Positions 9,132 through 18,529 are shown, numbered from the stretch's first letter. The stretch is DNA of 64,000 bases from Emticicia oligotrophica DSM 17448 (GCF_000263195.1 NC_018748.1:2914001-2978000), one strand, 5' to 3'. The notes: generated by a model from the letters alone, not told the origin. Numbers and translations are program-made.

Positions 9132-9469
9132 GTTTTGGTTGATGAGGGTTTGATTATTACAAAAATAGGGAAAAGGTTTATTTTATTTAGATTTTTCTCT
9201 AATCGAAAGTATTAAATTTTATTCCGTAGTTAATCGCCTAGGCTAATAAATAACCTTTTTTTAGATGTACTTGATTGAAGTTCTTTCGGTATTACTTCAA
9301 AATCAAAAATATTATATGCCCAATTCTATATTACCAAAAAATAGCTAAAAAATATTAAATTACTTCTCTATTTCGTTAATAGATTTTATTATCACAAATT
9401 CATTTCCCCTTTAATAAAAATCTATTTTTCAAATGTTGTAATATTGCAAAAAAATCAACCAATAGAACA
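9132..9469. other. Divergent intergenic region, 338 bases
   Basis: AT-rich spacer between two divergent secreted-protein genes. It must hold both promoters. A weak -7-like TAATATTG occurs near 9440 on the plus strand. No ORF, RNA or repeat is recognised. Confidence 0.4.
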
Positions 9470-10330
9470 ATGAAAAATAGAATCCTTTCTCTAATTATCG
9501 TATCAATTTTGTTCAACCTATCCTTATCTGCTCAGAAAAAATGGGGTGGTATGACGCTCTACACTGTTAGAACTGAAATGGGTAAAGACCCTAAAGCTAC
9601 GCTTAAAGCGGTTGCTGATTTAGGTTATAAATACATTGAGGCAGTAGATTATAACAATGGAAAGTTTTATGGAATGACGCCTGATGAGTTTAAATCATAT
9701 ACTAAAAGTATTGGTTTACAGCCAATTAGTATTCACATGGGTGGTATGAATACCAAAGATGCTGATAAGCAGATTGCTGATGTAAAAGCAGCGGGCTTTA
9801 AATATTTCATTGCCCCAGTTCCGCCAATGGGTATGTTTAAATTCGACCCTAAAACAAGGTCTTTGTCAATGACTGAAGATGTTGACCGTTTGGTTGGTGT
9901 TTTAGATACTATTTCACGTAAAGCAACGGCTGCAGGTCTAGAGTTTCTATACCATAATCATGCTTTTGAATTTGAAAAGAATAGTAAAGGTATTGTGCCG
10001 ATTGATTATTTATTGGAGAAACTTGACCCTAAATATGTTAATTTCCAAATGGATTTGTATTGGGTTACAAAAGCAGGTGTTGACCCAGTGGCTTATTTCC
10101 AAAAGCACCCAGGTCGTTTTAAAATATGGCACGTAAAAGACATGGACGACCAAGGACGTTTTGCTCCAGTAGGCAAAGGTACTATTGATTTTGGTAGAAT
10201 TTTGAAAAACAAAAAGCTATCAGGCATGAAGTATTATATTGTTGAGCAAGACCAAGTTTTTGACGGAATGACACCAATGGAAGCCATTAAGACAAGTAAA
10301 GAAGGATTAACAAAATTTGGCTTTAATTAA
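9470..10330 (+). CDS. Exported sugar isomerase/epimerase-like TIM barrel
   Basis: A 286-residue protein of the xylose-isomerase-like TIM-barrel family (PF01261) with a Sec signal peptide ending at LSAQ (about residue 21), so it acts outside the cytoplasm. Family landmarks are GYKYIEAVDYNN, FLYHNHAFEFE, FQMDLYWVTKAG and WHVKDMD, which carry the metal-binding Glu, His and Asp residues. Exported members occur in Bacteroidota loci that process glycosides oxidised at C3, and DUF1080 proteins of such loci also occur here. That role is inference. A clean terminator follows, and the gene converges on the cytochrome dehydrogenase. Confidence 0.88.
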   Translation: MKNRILSLIIVSILFNLSLSAQKKWGGMTLYTVRTEMGKDPKATLKAVADLGYKYIEAVDYNNGKFYGMTPDEFKSYTKSIGLQPISIHMGGMNTKDADKQIADVKAAGFKYFIAPVPPMGMFKFDPKTRSLSMTEDVDRLVGVLDTISRKATAAGLEFLYHNHAFEFEKNSKGIVPIDYLLEKLDPKYVNFQMDLYWVTKAGVDPVAYFQKHPGRFKIWHVKDMDDQGRFAPVGKGTIDFGRILKNKKLSGMKYYIVEQDQVFDGMTPMEAIKTSKEGLTKFGFN

Positions 10331-10345
10331 TCTTTAACACAAGAT

Positions 10346-10387
10346 AAAAAAGCTCGGTAAAGATATGTTCTTTACCGAGCTTTTTTA
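10346..10387 (+). terminator. Rho-independent terminator
   Basis: Twelve-base arms 10351-10362 and 10370-10381 (AGCTCGGTAAAG and complement), 7-base loop, A-run before and T-run after. It ends the 9470 gene. Confidence 0.9.
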
Positions 10388-10409
10388 TTATCAATAAAGT
10401 GAGTGATTA

Positions 10410-10502
10410 ATATGCTCCGTAGGAGAGTTATATATTGGTAGAAAAGATTATTTCTCCTCTTCTTTTGAACCCCGAGGGGGTGAAATATTTCACTCGGGGT
10501 TC
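10410..10502 (+). repeat. Dispersed repeat, copy A
   Basis: Ordered parts: small palindrome CTCCGTAGGAG (10415-10425), TATATTGGTAGAAAA (10430-10444), a pyrimidine-rich CTCCTCTTCTTTT, then a palindrome with arms GAACCCCGAG (10467-10476) and its complement (10493-10502) around GTGAAATATTTCAC. The same order occurs on the minus strand at 13090-13185. A second palindrome core, GTTAAATATTTAAC, lies at 10542-10555. Confidence 0.55.
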
Positions 10503-10596
10503 AATTATGAGACTGCTTATTTTTTATGCCTGTGGCCGATTGTTAAATATTTAACTATGGTGAGGCCATGTTTTATTCAATTATTATAACCATTTT

Positions 10597-12843
10597 TTAC
10601 TTCTCAAAATCTGTTTCGAGCAGTTCTTTTTCACTAAATAATCCACCACCTGTTGGCTTTTTATCTCTCAGTTTTTTGATATCGCTTGCTGAAATATTTT
10701 TAAAATCTTTAGCAAAAGCATTTTGAGTATAGCGAATGATATCGGCTATATCAGAGTCAGAAAGTGTATTGTTATTTGCTAAACCTGGCATTTCATTATT
10801 GAGTTGGTATTGCTTGCCATTGACGGTAATTGGGCCACTCAAACCATGTAAAATGATGGAAGCAAGTCTTTTCATCGAACCATTGATATACTCAGAATCT
10901 TTCAACGGTGGTGCCAAATCCTGAATCCCTTTACCATCAGCACCATGACAAGTCGCACAAATACTTCTGAATAATTTTAAGCCATTGGTGCGGTCATCAA
11001 CTACATTTTTTTCTCTCACAAAAATCGGATTCATCTCTTTTTTCTGACGATTATTAATAGCCAAAGTTAAATTATTCTTTAGCATCGTAGCAGGGTTCTG
11101 GCTAGCAACGTATTGTTCTTCTTTTCCTTCTAAACTACTTACAATCGCTTCTTGGAAAATGCGTTTATCGGCATATTTCTTTTCAACTTGGGCAAATATT
11201 GGTAAGAAACCATTAGTATCTACTTTTATCCAAGCGTTTAAGGCAAGAGCTAAATAAAGGTCTATGGTTTCGTTGTTTTGAGCGAATAACTGAGAGCTAA
11301 TATCCTTCATTTTAGGAGATAAAGGTGCAGCAGCAAAATGTTCTGAAAGAACCAAGGCATGAGCAAGAATATCTGCTTGCTTGGTTTGAGTCATCAAATC
11401 ACTAAGGAGTCCAAATGTCAATGAATTTAGTCCCTCTAAAGTATAAAGTGCATGAATTGCCGCCAACTCGTTATTACCTTTAGCAAGAGCAATTAAATCT
11501 TTAACAATCGTTTTATCATTCTTGCTAATTAAAATCTGTTGGCTTCTGTCTCTCAACCAACCATTTGGACTGCTCAATAATGCTACTAAAGCTTTGGTAG
11601 TGGCTTTTGATAAATCTGGAATTGGATTGGTTTTAGTAGTTTTGCTTACAACTTTCAGAATTCGACCAGCATTTTGTAAAGTATCCAATTTTTTATTGGC
11701 CAATTGCTCCGTAAGATACTGCGAAATATAAGCTTTATGTTGAATGATACCTCGGTGCATATCAACGATATACATAGCTCCATCTGGCCCATTGAATAAA
11801 TTAACTGGGCGAAAACCTTCATCAGTTGAGGCAATGAATTCTTTTCCTTCTACTGCTTGTTTGGCTGAAGTTTGTAGCGAGCTAAAATTCAGATAATTAC
11901 GTTTAATGAGGTTTGCTTCTGGCACGCAAACAAAAGCATTTTGATTATAATCGCTCGGGAAAGCTCCGCCACGATACACCAATGGCCCACATGAAGCCGT
12001 TACTTCTTTCAAATAACCATTTTCATCTAAAACACCTTTCTGATAGCCTCTATTCACAGAGGTTTGATGAATCGGAAACACACGATTATTGGCAATTTTT
12101 TGTCCTTCGGCAAAGGTTGGTTTGAAATACTTATTTCTAATAACCTTGTTCGGTAAAACGAAATCACTTTGTAGTTGAACACTGTTGTTGTTATAATAAA
12201 GTCGTCCGAAATTATCTTTCGTGATACCCCATTGTCCACGATAAGTGGTGGCTTCTTTTATCCATTTACCATTTTTTAATTGATACCTAAAATTATAATT
12301 TGCATTATAAATCCAGTTGTCAATATTCATCATTAAGCCATTTGAAGTATGCTCCACGTTACCACCTTCTGCGTAAGTTGGGTCAACGAGTGTTTTCTTG
12401 CCTGGTTTATCATTTTTAATCTCAACAAACCAAAGTTTTCCAGCATCTACATATAGCAAACCACCATATACATGAGCGAGGGCACGAGGCAAAACTAATT
12501 TGTTTAAAAACACTTTTGAGTGGTCAATTACCCCATCTTTATCTAAATCTTCTAAAATAGAAATTCTCCCAGTAGGTTCATCCTCGCCAATACCTTCAAG
12601 ATTTGGCATATATCCAATCATTTCTACTGTCCAGATTCGACCTTTGTTATCAAAGTCAATACTTACAGGAGCTTTCAAAAATGATTCAGATGCGATTAAC
12701 TTTAACTCGAAACCGTCTTCGATTTTATACTTTTCGAGTGAAACTTTAGGTTCCTCAAAAGCAAGAAACTTAAAGCCAAAAACAAAAACAGAAAGGGTTA
12801 ATAAAGCAATAAAAGCTACTCTAAATGGCACTGTTCTAGTCAT
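10597..12843 (-). CDS. Membrane-anchored dehydrogenase with C-terminal cytochrome c (PVC-type heme domain)
   Basis: A 748-residue periplasm-facing protein. It has an N-terminal membrane anchor (about 8-27), a beta-propeller related to sugar/sorbosone dehydrogenases (about 40-400, with GRIWTVEMIGY and FNGPDGAMYIVDMHRG), helical HEAT-like repeats (about 410-590) and a cytochrome c domain. In the last, ICATCHGADG near residue 630 binds heme and Met of NEMPGL near 690 is the likely axial ligand. This order matches the family of putative membrane-bound dehydrogenases known from Planctomycetes and Bacteroidota. It probably oxidises a sugar or alcohol and passes electrons to a periplasmic carrier; the substrate is unknown. 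It converges on the exported isomerase-like gene. Confidence 0.88.
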   Translation of the reverse strand: MTRTVPFRVAFIALLTLSVFVFGFKFLAFEEPKVSLEKYKIEDGFELKLIASESFLKAPVSIDFDNKGRIWTVEMIGYMPNLEGIGEDEPTGRISILEDLDKDGVIDHSKVFLNKLVLPRALAHVYGGLLYVDAGKLWFVEIKNDKPGKKTLVDPTYAEGGNVEHTSNGLMMNIDNWIYNANYNFRYQLKNGKWIKEATTYRGQWGITKDNFGRLYYNNNSVQLQSDFVLPNKVIRNKYFKPTFAEGQKIANNRVFPIHQTSVNRGYQKGVLDENGYLKEVTASCGPLVYRGGAFPSDYNQNAFVCVPEANLIKRNYLNFSSLQTSAKQAVEGKEFIASTDEGFRPVNLFNGPDGAMYIVDMHRGIIQHKAYISQYLTEQLANKKLDTLQNAGRILKVVSKTTKTNPIPDLSKATTKALVALLSSPNGWLRDRSQQILISKNDKTIVKDLIALAKGNNELAAIHALYTLEGLNSLTFGLLSDLMTQTKQADILAHALVLSEHFAAAPLSPKMKDISSQLFAQNNETIDLYLALALNAWIKVDTNGFLPIFAQVEKKYADKRIFQEAIVSSLEGKEEQYVASQNPATMLKNNLTLAINNRQKKEMNPIFVREKNVVDDRTNGLKLFRSICATCHGADGKGIQDLAPPLKDSEYINGSMKRLASIILHGLSGPITVNGKQYQLNNEMPGLANNNTLSDSDIADIIRYTQNAFAKDFKNISASDIKKLRDKKPTGGGLFSEKELLETDFEK

Positions 12844-13318
12844 GATTGTTAAGGTTGTTATTTTTTACACTCTCAATATTTATAAATTAAAAATGAGAGA
12901 TAATTGTTTATAAAGAATTATCAAAATTACCTAATTATTTTTGTTGCTAAAAATCTGATTAGCATATTGTTTGGTTAAATTTTAATTATTAATCCTATTT
13001 GTTTCCAATAAACAATTTAGAGGATACAGAAGTGAGAAAATTAAAGAAAGATTTATGGAAAGGTTGGGTTGAATAATATTAAAGTTGAAGAGGTCTCAGT
13101 GGTGGGAGTTCATAGCTCCCAATGGGACTTGGAAAGAAGAGGCTTTCAATATTCCCTATCGATATTTAATCCCTAACGGGATATTTTGGCATTATTTTGC
13201 TCTATTAATTTCTCCAAAATATTAAATAAGCCCCAATGATGTGCTTAAATAGCAGCAAGAAATCAAGCGTTTCTAAATAGATTTTGATAAATTGCCCCAA
13301 AATTCTATTTGACCTTCG
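12844..13318. other. Intergenic region, 475 bases, divergent promoters and a repeat
   Basis: Lies between divergent genes for the dehydrogenase and the GH43 enzyme. The stretch 13090-13185 is a dispersed repeat described separately. The rest is AT-rich spacer with no ORF or RNA recognised. TCTATTTG at about 13307 could be a -7 box very close to the GH43 start. Confidence 0.45.
13090..13185 (-). repeat. Dispersed repeat, copy B
   Basis: Read on the minus strand: palindrome ATCCCGTTAGGGAT (13169-13182), TAAATATCGATAGGG, a CCTCTTCTTTCC tract, then an imperfect palindrome built on TGGGAG (13104-13109) and CTCCCA (13116-13121). The order and spacing follow copy A at 10410-10502, while the palindromic bases differ. 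Confidence 0.5.
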
Positions 13319-15058
13319 ATGAAAAAATATTTTCTTTTTGCCTTAATAATCCTTGCACTAGCTTCGGCTCAAGCTCAACAAAAAACTTATTGTAACCCAA
13401 TCAATGTAGATTATGGTTACACACCCATTCCAAATTTTAGTGAGTGGGGGCGTCACCGTGCCACTGCCGACCCTGTAATCGTCAATTTTAAAGGCGATTA
13501 TTATATGTTCAGCACAAACCAGTGGGGTTATTGGCATAGTCCAGACATGTTGAATTGGACTTTTCACTCAAAAAAATTCCTTCGCCCCAAAAACAAAGTT
13601 TATGATGAACTTTGTGCCCCAGCCGTGGGTATTATCGGTGATACAATGGTAGTTTTTGGCTCGACCTACACCAGCGAATTTACGATTTGGATGAGTACGA
13701 ACCCAAAAGCCAATGAGTGGACTGCCTTAGTTGATGACTTTGAAATTGGGGGCTGGGACCCTGCCTTTTTTACCGATGACGATGGCAAGTTTTATATGTA
13801 CAACGGAAGCAGCAATCGTTATCCACTTTATGGTATCGAATTAGACCGTAAGACCATGAAACCAAAGGGTTTTCGTAGAGAAATGTATATGCTTGAATCT
13901 TGGAGATATGGTTGGCAACGTTTTGGCGAGTACATGGACGATACATTTTTGGATGGTTTTATTGAAGGAGCAACCGTAAACAAACATAATGGTAAGTATT
14001 ATTTACAATACGGAGCTCCTGGAACAGAAATGAGTGGCTATGCCGATGGCGTTTTGGTTGGAAAAACACCGCTTGGTCCTTGGGAAGCACAACCTGACCC
14101 TTTGAGTATGAAACTCGGAGGCTTTGCTCGTGGGGCAGGGCATGGAGCATCATTTCAAGATAATCAGAAAAACTGGTGGCACGTTTCTACGATTCAGCTT
14201 TCAACCAAAAATAATTTCGAACGCCGCATAGGTATTTGGCCAGCGGGTTTCGATAAAGATGATGTGATGTGGTGCAATACTGCCTTTGGCGATTACCCGC
14301 ATTATATTCCTTCTTCGGGTTTAGATATTAAAAAGACCTTTACTGGTTGGATGTTGCTCAATTACAATAAACCCGTTGAGGTTTCTTCTACCTTGGGTGG
14401 GTATTTACCTAACAATGCTGTTGACGAAAGCATGAAAACATATTGGTCGGCTGAAACAGGTAAAGCTGGTGAGTGGATAAAAACCGATTTGGGGAAGTTG
14501 TCAACCGTCAATGCAATTCAGATAAACTATGCTGACCAAGATGCAGATTCTTCTTTTCTAGGAAAACAAGTCAATATCAAGCATCAATACAAACTTTTGT
14601 CGAGTGTAGATGGCAAAAAATGGACGATTTTGGTCGATAAATCAAATAACCAAACTGATATTCCACATGAATATGTTGAACTTTCACAGCCGATTCAAAC
14701 TCGCTATATCAAACTCGAAAACGTATCAATGCCAACGGGTAAATTTGCTATTAGTGGTCTAAGAGTTTTTGGCAATGGCAATGGAACAAAACCTGATGCT
14801 GTTAAAGATTTTATGGTACTAAGAACCGAAAAAGATAAACGCAGTGCGTGGATACGTTGGCGACCAGAGAACAAAGCTTATGCTTATAATATTTATTACG
14901 GAACCGCTCCCGATAAACTCTATAATTGTATCATGGTGCATAACGCCAACGAATATTGGTTTAGAGGAATGGATAAATTGAGTACTTATTACTACACTAT
15001 TGAGGCTATTAACGAAAACGGTGTTTCTGAAAGAAGTAAGGTTTTAGAAGTGAAGTAA
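13319..15058 (+). CDS. Secreted GH43-like glycosidase with discoidin and fibronectin-like domains
   Basis: A 579-residue exported glycoside hydrolase with a signal peptide ending at AQAQ (about residue 20). The five-bladed propeller of family 43 spans about 45-330, with candidate catalytic base Asp51 in TADPV, pKa modulator Asp147 in GGWDPAF and acid Glu216 in FIEGATV. An F5/8-type (discoidin) carbohydrate-binding domain follows (about 345-485) and then a fibronectin III-like module to the end. Family 43 enzymes trim arabinose, xylose or galactose side chains; the substrate here is not known. It is followed by an inverted repeat and an AraC regulator rather than by SusC/SusD genes. Confidence 0.9.
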   Translation: MKKYFLFALIILALASAQAQQKTYCNPINVDYGYTPIPNFSEWGRHRATADPVIVNFKGDYYMFSTNQWGYWHSPDMLNWTFHSKKFLRPKNKVYDELCAPAVGIIGDTMVVFGSTYTSEFTIWMSTNPKANEWTALVDDFEIGGWDPAFFTDDDGKFYMYNGSSNRYPLYGIELDRKTMKPKGFRREMYMLESWRYGWQRFGEYMDDTFLDGFIEGATVNKHNGKYYLQYGAPGTEMSGYADGVLVGKTPLGPWEAQPDPLSMKLGGFARGAGHGASFQDNQKNWWHVSTIQLSTKNNFERRIGIWPAGFDKDDVMWCNTAFGDYPHYIPSSGLDIKKTFTGWMLLNYNKPVEVSSTLGGYLPNNAVDESMKTYWSAETGKAGEWIKTDLGKLSTVNAIQINYADQDADSSFLGKQVNIKHQYKLLSSVDGKKWTILVDKSNNQTDIPHEYVELSQPIQTRYIKLENVSMPTGKFAISGLRVFGNGNGTKPDAVKDFMVLRTEKDKRSAWIRWRPENKAYAYNIYYGTAPDKLYNCIMVHNANEYWFRGMDKLSTYYYTIEAINENGVSERSKVLEVK

Positions 15059-15068
15059 ATGAGTTACG

Positions 15069-15143
15069 CAGAACAAGTATGACACACCTCATTTGAGGAT
15101 TTTTTAACTAAATTACGGAAAAAGGGGTGTCACACTTCGTCTG
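15069..15143. repeat. Imperfect inverted repeat downstream of the GH43 gene
   Basis: The left arm 15069-15090 (CAGAACAAGTATGACACACC...) and the right arm 15124-15143 are imperfect inverted copies of about 20 bases. Inside the left part is a small hairpin, CCTC-ATTT-GAGG (15087-15098). It could be a terminator, a mobile REP pair or an operator for the AraC gene 19 bases further on. Confidence 0.45.
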
Positions 15144-15161
15144 TATTGAACTATTCGCCCA

Positions 15162-15926
15162 ATGAAATTTGATATATACATACCTTCTGAGCGTCTGAAA
15201 CCCTATATTAAGCAATTGGTGGTTTCAGAGAATGCGAATGAAAGTATGTATAAAGTTTTTCCCTCTACAAGCCTCGTAATCGGATTCCAGTATCGGGGTC
15301 ATTTGATAAATATTATCAATAATTCAGAACATACTCTGGCAACTGCAGGTATAACAGGGCTTACTGATTCTTACAAAATATTCAAAAACTCGGCAGGAGT
15401 TGGTACTGTTTTGGTCTATTTTACCGAAGTAGGTTTGGCCTATTTTTCTTCTTTACCTGTCAATGAATTATTCAACCAGAGTGTTTCGCTAGAAAATTTA
15501 TTCGATAAATACAAAATTCAAGAAACTGAAGAAAAACTGGCGGCTGCTAACAGCGACCAACAAAGAATCAATGTCGTTGAGCATTTTTTACTTTCACAAC
15601 TCAAAGAAATTGAAAATGATAAATTAATTGTGGCTGCCGTTAGAATGATTTATGAATCGAATGGTAATATTAGAATCCGTGAACTGAATGATAAATTATG
15701 CATCAGTCAGAGTCCATTTGAGAAAAGGTTTCGGAAATTAGTTGGTACTTCGCCTAAAAAATTTGCTTCAATTGTACGTTTTAATAATATCCTGAGTAAA
15801 ATAGACCAAACAAAGTCATTAACCGAAATTTGCTACGAGTATAACTATTTCGACCAAGCACATTTTATTAAAGACTTCAAAAAGTTTACGGGAGATACTC
15901 CCGAATATTTTAAAACTCAAACGTAG
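15162..15926 (+). CDS. AraC-family transcriptional regulator
   Basis: A 254-residue regulator. The N-terminal half (1-150) resembles the DUF6597-type domain found in Bacteroidota AraC proteins. The C-terminal half (about 155-254) has two helix-turn-helix units, with IRELNDKLCISQSPFEKRF as the first and ITEICYEY-like plus the signature DQAHFIKDFKKFTGDTPEYF as the second. The ligand is unknown. The DUF1398 gene follows after about 70 bases in the same direction and may be its target or partner. It is less likely to control the GH43 gene, from which it is separated by an inverted repeat. Confidence 0.9.
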   Translation: MKFDIYIPSERLKPYIKQLVVSENANESMYKVFPSTSLVIGFQYRGHLINIINNSEHTLATAGITGLTDSYKIFKNSAGVGTVLVYFTEVGLAYFSSLPVNELFNQSVSLENLFDKYKIQETEEKLAAANSDQQRINVVEHFLLSQLKEIENDKLIVAAVRMIYESNGNIRIRELNDKLCISQSPFEKRFRKLVGTSPKKFASIVRFNNILSKIDQTKSLTEICYEYNYFDQAHFIKDFKKFTGDTPEYFKTQT

Positions 15927-15998
15927 AAAAACGATTTTTTACAATCACCTCCCCAAACATTGTTAGAACTTTGTCACATCAAACAAAATTTCAAGACA

Positions 15999-16391
15999 AT
16001 GTTTACATTAGAACAAATCAAAACAGCTCATGCAAAAGTAAAATCTGGGGCAGATTTTCCAGCTTATATTCAAGAAATCAAGGCTTTTGGCGTAACTTAT
16101 TATGAAGCCTTCGTTGCTGACGGACGCATTGTTTATTTCGGGGAAAACAATTTTCAAATTACCGCTCCTGCTAAATATGAACCATTATTGCTTGCAGATG
16201 TTTGCAATGCAGAACAATTTAAGGCCGACCTTTTAGCTCATCAGCAAGGGCAAACAAATTACCAGACATTCTGTAATGATTGTGCCAAGTCAGGCATAGA
16301 AAAATGGGCAGTTTGCTTTGAAAAAATGACTTGTACTTATTTCGATAAAGCCAATCATGAGATTTTAATCGAACAGATTCCATCTAAATAA
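15999..16391 (+). CDS. DUF1398-family small protein
   Basis: A 130-residue cytoplasmic protein of the DUF1398 (YbcV-like) family, function unknown. The conserved stretch runs from FTLEQIKTAHAKVKSGADFP through IVYFGENNF to GIEKWAVCFEKMTCTYFD, the C-terminal core motif. The ATG at 15999 is taken as the start: the longer frame opens only with TTG at 15960 and adds residues outside the family pattern. In other Bacteroidota I recall this family near AraC regulators, and here one lies directly upstream. Confidence 0.82.
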   Translation: MFTLEQIKTAHAKVKSGADFPAYIQEIKAFGVTYYEAFVADGRIVYFGENNFQITAPAKYEPLLLADVCNAEQFKADLLAHQQGQTNYQTFCNDCAKSGIEKWAVCFEKMTCTYFDKANHEILIEQIPSK

Positions 16392-16511
16392 AAAACAGAA
16401 GCTGTAATTTTATCAAACGAGGCTTTGTTGAAGCTATTTTCTATATTTTAGTTAATAGTGTTAGATTTTTTTGTATTTTGCTAAGTAACTTTTTCTAAAA
16501 TTATTACGTGA

Positions 16512-17504
16512 ATGAAAAAAACATCTAACTTTCAATCCTATTTTTTAATCTTATTGATGCTTTATGGTTCAGCTTTCGCACAAGGAACCAAAAAACGTCC
16601 CCCAATCATTGATGTACACGTACACGCAATGAAAGCCAATCCCAATTTTGCAAATGACCTTTGTCCTTGGTTTTTGAAAAATATGCCAGGAGGTGACCCC
16701 AAACAACCCGCACCATCTTTTTTGAATGGCGATTGCCCCGACCCATTAAAAGCCGCTAAATCAGATAAAGAAATGCAAGATGCTTTGTTGGGTACAGCCG
16801 AACGCCTCAATGTAATAATGGTAGCGAGTGGTGATGCCGAAATTTTGCATAAATGGCATAAAGCAGCTCCTAATCGAATTATACCTTCTTTGGGTGTGAG
16901 TAGTGGTAAGGAAATGACTGTAAAAGCATTTGAAGATTCTCTTTCAGGAGGTTTTTATAAAGTAATGGGCGAGGTTGCCCCGCAGTATCAAGGAATGTCG
17001 CCGAGCGATATGACTCTCGATGAATACTTCGGAGTAGCAGAAAAACTAGGTGTCCCTGTCGGAATTCACATGGGTACTGGCGGAAATGGCATGGCTAATA
17101 TTACTTCCCCAAAATACCGAGCATCATTGGGTCGTCCGTTTTTGTTAGAAGATATGCTGGCACGCCATCCGAAATTAAAAATTTGGGTGATGCATGCAGG
17201 TTATCCAATGATTGACGAAATGATAGCTCTAATGGGAGCCAATGCTTATGTATATGTTGACCTCGCTGGTTTTATTTGGAGTTATCCATTAGAAGAAGTA
17301 CATGCCTACATGAAACGATTGATTCAAGCTGGTTTTGGGAAAAGAATCATGTACGGAACCGATTTGATGGTTTGGCCAAAATTACTCGAAACGTCTATCG
17401 GGGTTATTGAAAGTGCCAATTATCTTTCTGAAGACCAAAAACGTGATATTTTCTTTAATAATGCAGTTAGGTTCTTTAATTTAGATGAATCAAAGTTCAA
17501 ATAA
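16512..17504 (+). CDS. Exported amidohydrolase-family TIM-barrel protein
   Basis: A 330-residue protein of the Amidohydro_2 (PF04909) family with a signal peptide cut near AFAQ (about residue 24). Metal-site and barrel landmarks are IIDVHVHAM (the HxH pair), VGIHMGTGG, IWVMHAGYP and MYGTDLMVWP, ending with the usual catalytic Asp of GTD. Members include decarboxylases and lactone hydrolases; an exported form among sugar enzymes could act on a sugar lactone, which is inference. The stop codon lies in the stem of a bidirectional terminator shared with the convergent DUF1080 gene. Confidence 0.87.
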   Translation: MKKTSNFQSYFLILLMLYGSAFAQGTKKRPPIIDVHVHAMKANPNFANDLCPWFLKNMPGGDPKQPAPSFLNGDCPDPLKAAKSDKEMQDALLGTAERLNVIMVASGDAEILHKWHKAAPNRIIPSLGVSSGKEMTVKAFEDSLSGGFYKVMGEVAPQYQGMSPSDMTLDEYFGVAEKLGVPVGIHMGTGGNGMANITSPKYRASLGRPFLLEDMLARHPKLKIWVMHAGYPMIDEMIALMGANAYVYVDLAGFIWSYPLEEVHAYMKRLIQAGFGKRIMYGTDLMVWPKLLETSIGVIESANYLSEDQKRDIFFNNAVRFFNLDESKFK

Positions 17505-17538
17505 ATGAAACAGGGGCAAAAAAGCCCCTGTTTCATTT
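17503..17538. terminator. Bidirectional terminator containing both stop codons
   Basis: Fifteen-base perfect arms 17503-17517 and 17524-17538 (AAATGAAACAGGGGC and complement) with a 6-A loop. The stop of the amidohydrolase (17502-17504) and that of the convergent DUF1080 gene (17537-17539) both overlap the stem ends. Confidence 0.88.
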
Positions 17539-18259
17539 ATAATTCCTTGATTTTTATATTTCGAAATGCCACACCTTTCGACCATTCTTGTAAAGCAATA
17601 TGCCCCGAAGTACTCTTTCCGAATAAAGGGAAGTACTTAAATCCACTATTGGCTACTTTATTTTTCCATGATTCAGAGTTAAAATCTTGTTTAGCAGTTA
17701 GTTGGCCATTCAAATAAAATTCGATTGCTCCATTTTTCTGTATAATTCTCGATTCATTCCACTGGCCTGCTGGTTTAGGTTTTGATTGATTGATTTGTGG
17801 CATAAAACCATATAAGCAAGCTGCCCATTTAGTTGAATCTTTTAAATAATCAGCTCCAATGTTTTCGTGCTCAAGGAGTTGATATTCTGGTCCTGAAGCC
17901 CATGCTGTTGGTACTGTATCTCGCTCAATAACATTGATAAATACACCGCTATTTCCTGCTTTAGAAATTTTCCAATCGAATTTTAGCTCGTAATTTTGAT
18001 AAGATTTATCCGAAATTAAATCACCGTGCTCTACTCCAACAGAATCAGTATTACAATAAAGTTCACCGTTTTTTACCATCCAAGTTGAAGCAATTTTTCC
18101 TTTATTATATAAATGCCATCCATTAGTAGTTTGACCATCAAAAAGTAACTGCCAATTTTCTGATTTTTCTTTATCACTCAATTGATTATCAGCGGTTTGC
18201 TTTTCTTGGCAGGCCATTACTATACCCAAAGAAATAGTTAAAAAGAGGATTTTTTTCAT
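17537..18259 (-). CDS. DUF1080 (3-keto-disaccharide hydrolase-type) lipoprotein
   Basis: A 240-residue lipoprotein: signal to VMAC (Cys17), then one concanavalin-like jelly-roll domain of the DUF1080 (PF06439) family. Family marks are WQLLFDGQTTNGWHLYN, LKFDWKISKAGNSGVFIN, GPEYQLLEHEN and PAGQWNESRII. Members cleave or bind 3-keto-glycosides or other glycans at the cell surface. Convergent with the amidohydrolase. A paralogue lies at 28426. Surface location follows from the lipobox, but the substrate is inferred from the family only. Confidence 0.9.
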   Translation of the reverse strand: MKKILFLTISLGIVMACQEKQTADNQLSDKEKSENWQLLFDGQTTNGWHLYNKGKIASTWMVKNGELYCNTDSVGVEHGDLISDKSYQNYELKFDWKISKAGNSGVFINVIERDTVPTAWASGPEYQLLEHENIGADYLKDSTKWAACLYGFMPQINQSKPKPAGQWNESRIIQKNGAIEFYLNGQLTAKQDFNSESWKNKVANSGFKYFPLFGKSTSGHIALQEWSKGVAFRNIKIKEL

Positions 18260-18529
18260 AGAATTTGTCTTTGTAAAAGGTTGAACTTAATTATTCAAAA
18301 ATAGATAAAAAATATATAATTGCCTCTTATTGGTAGCTCTCTTTGCTTTTAAACCAAAAGTTTTCATCTATTGAATATAGAAGAGTAGGGTGGATTTTTT
18401 GAAAAAAATTGACATATTCTATTAAAAAATAATACAGAAAAAAGAATATTTAGATTCTATGAACATCAACGAACTTTGTGGGTTTGTACATTGTATGTAT
18501 AGACATAAAAGACTAAAGAAGAAAAAAAA

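Noticed and set aside
12500-12913. A 137-codon plus-strand frame over the start of the cytochrome dehydrogenase
   Set aside because: Antisense shadow of a well-supported gene, with low-complexity composition.
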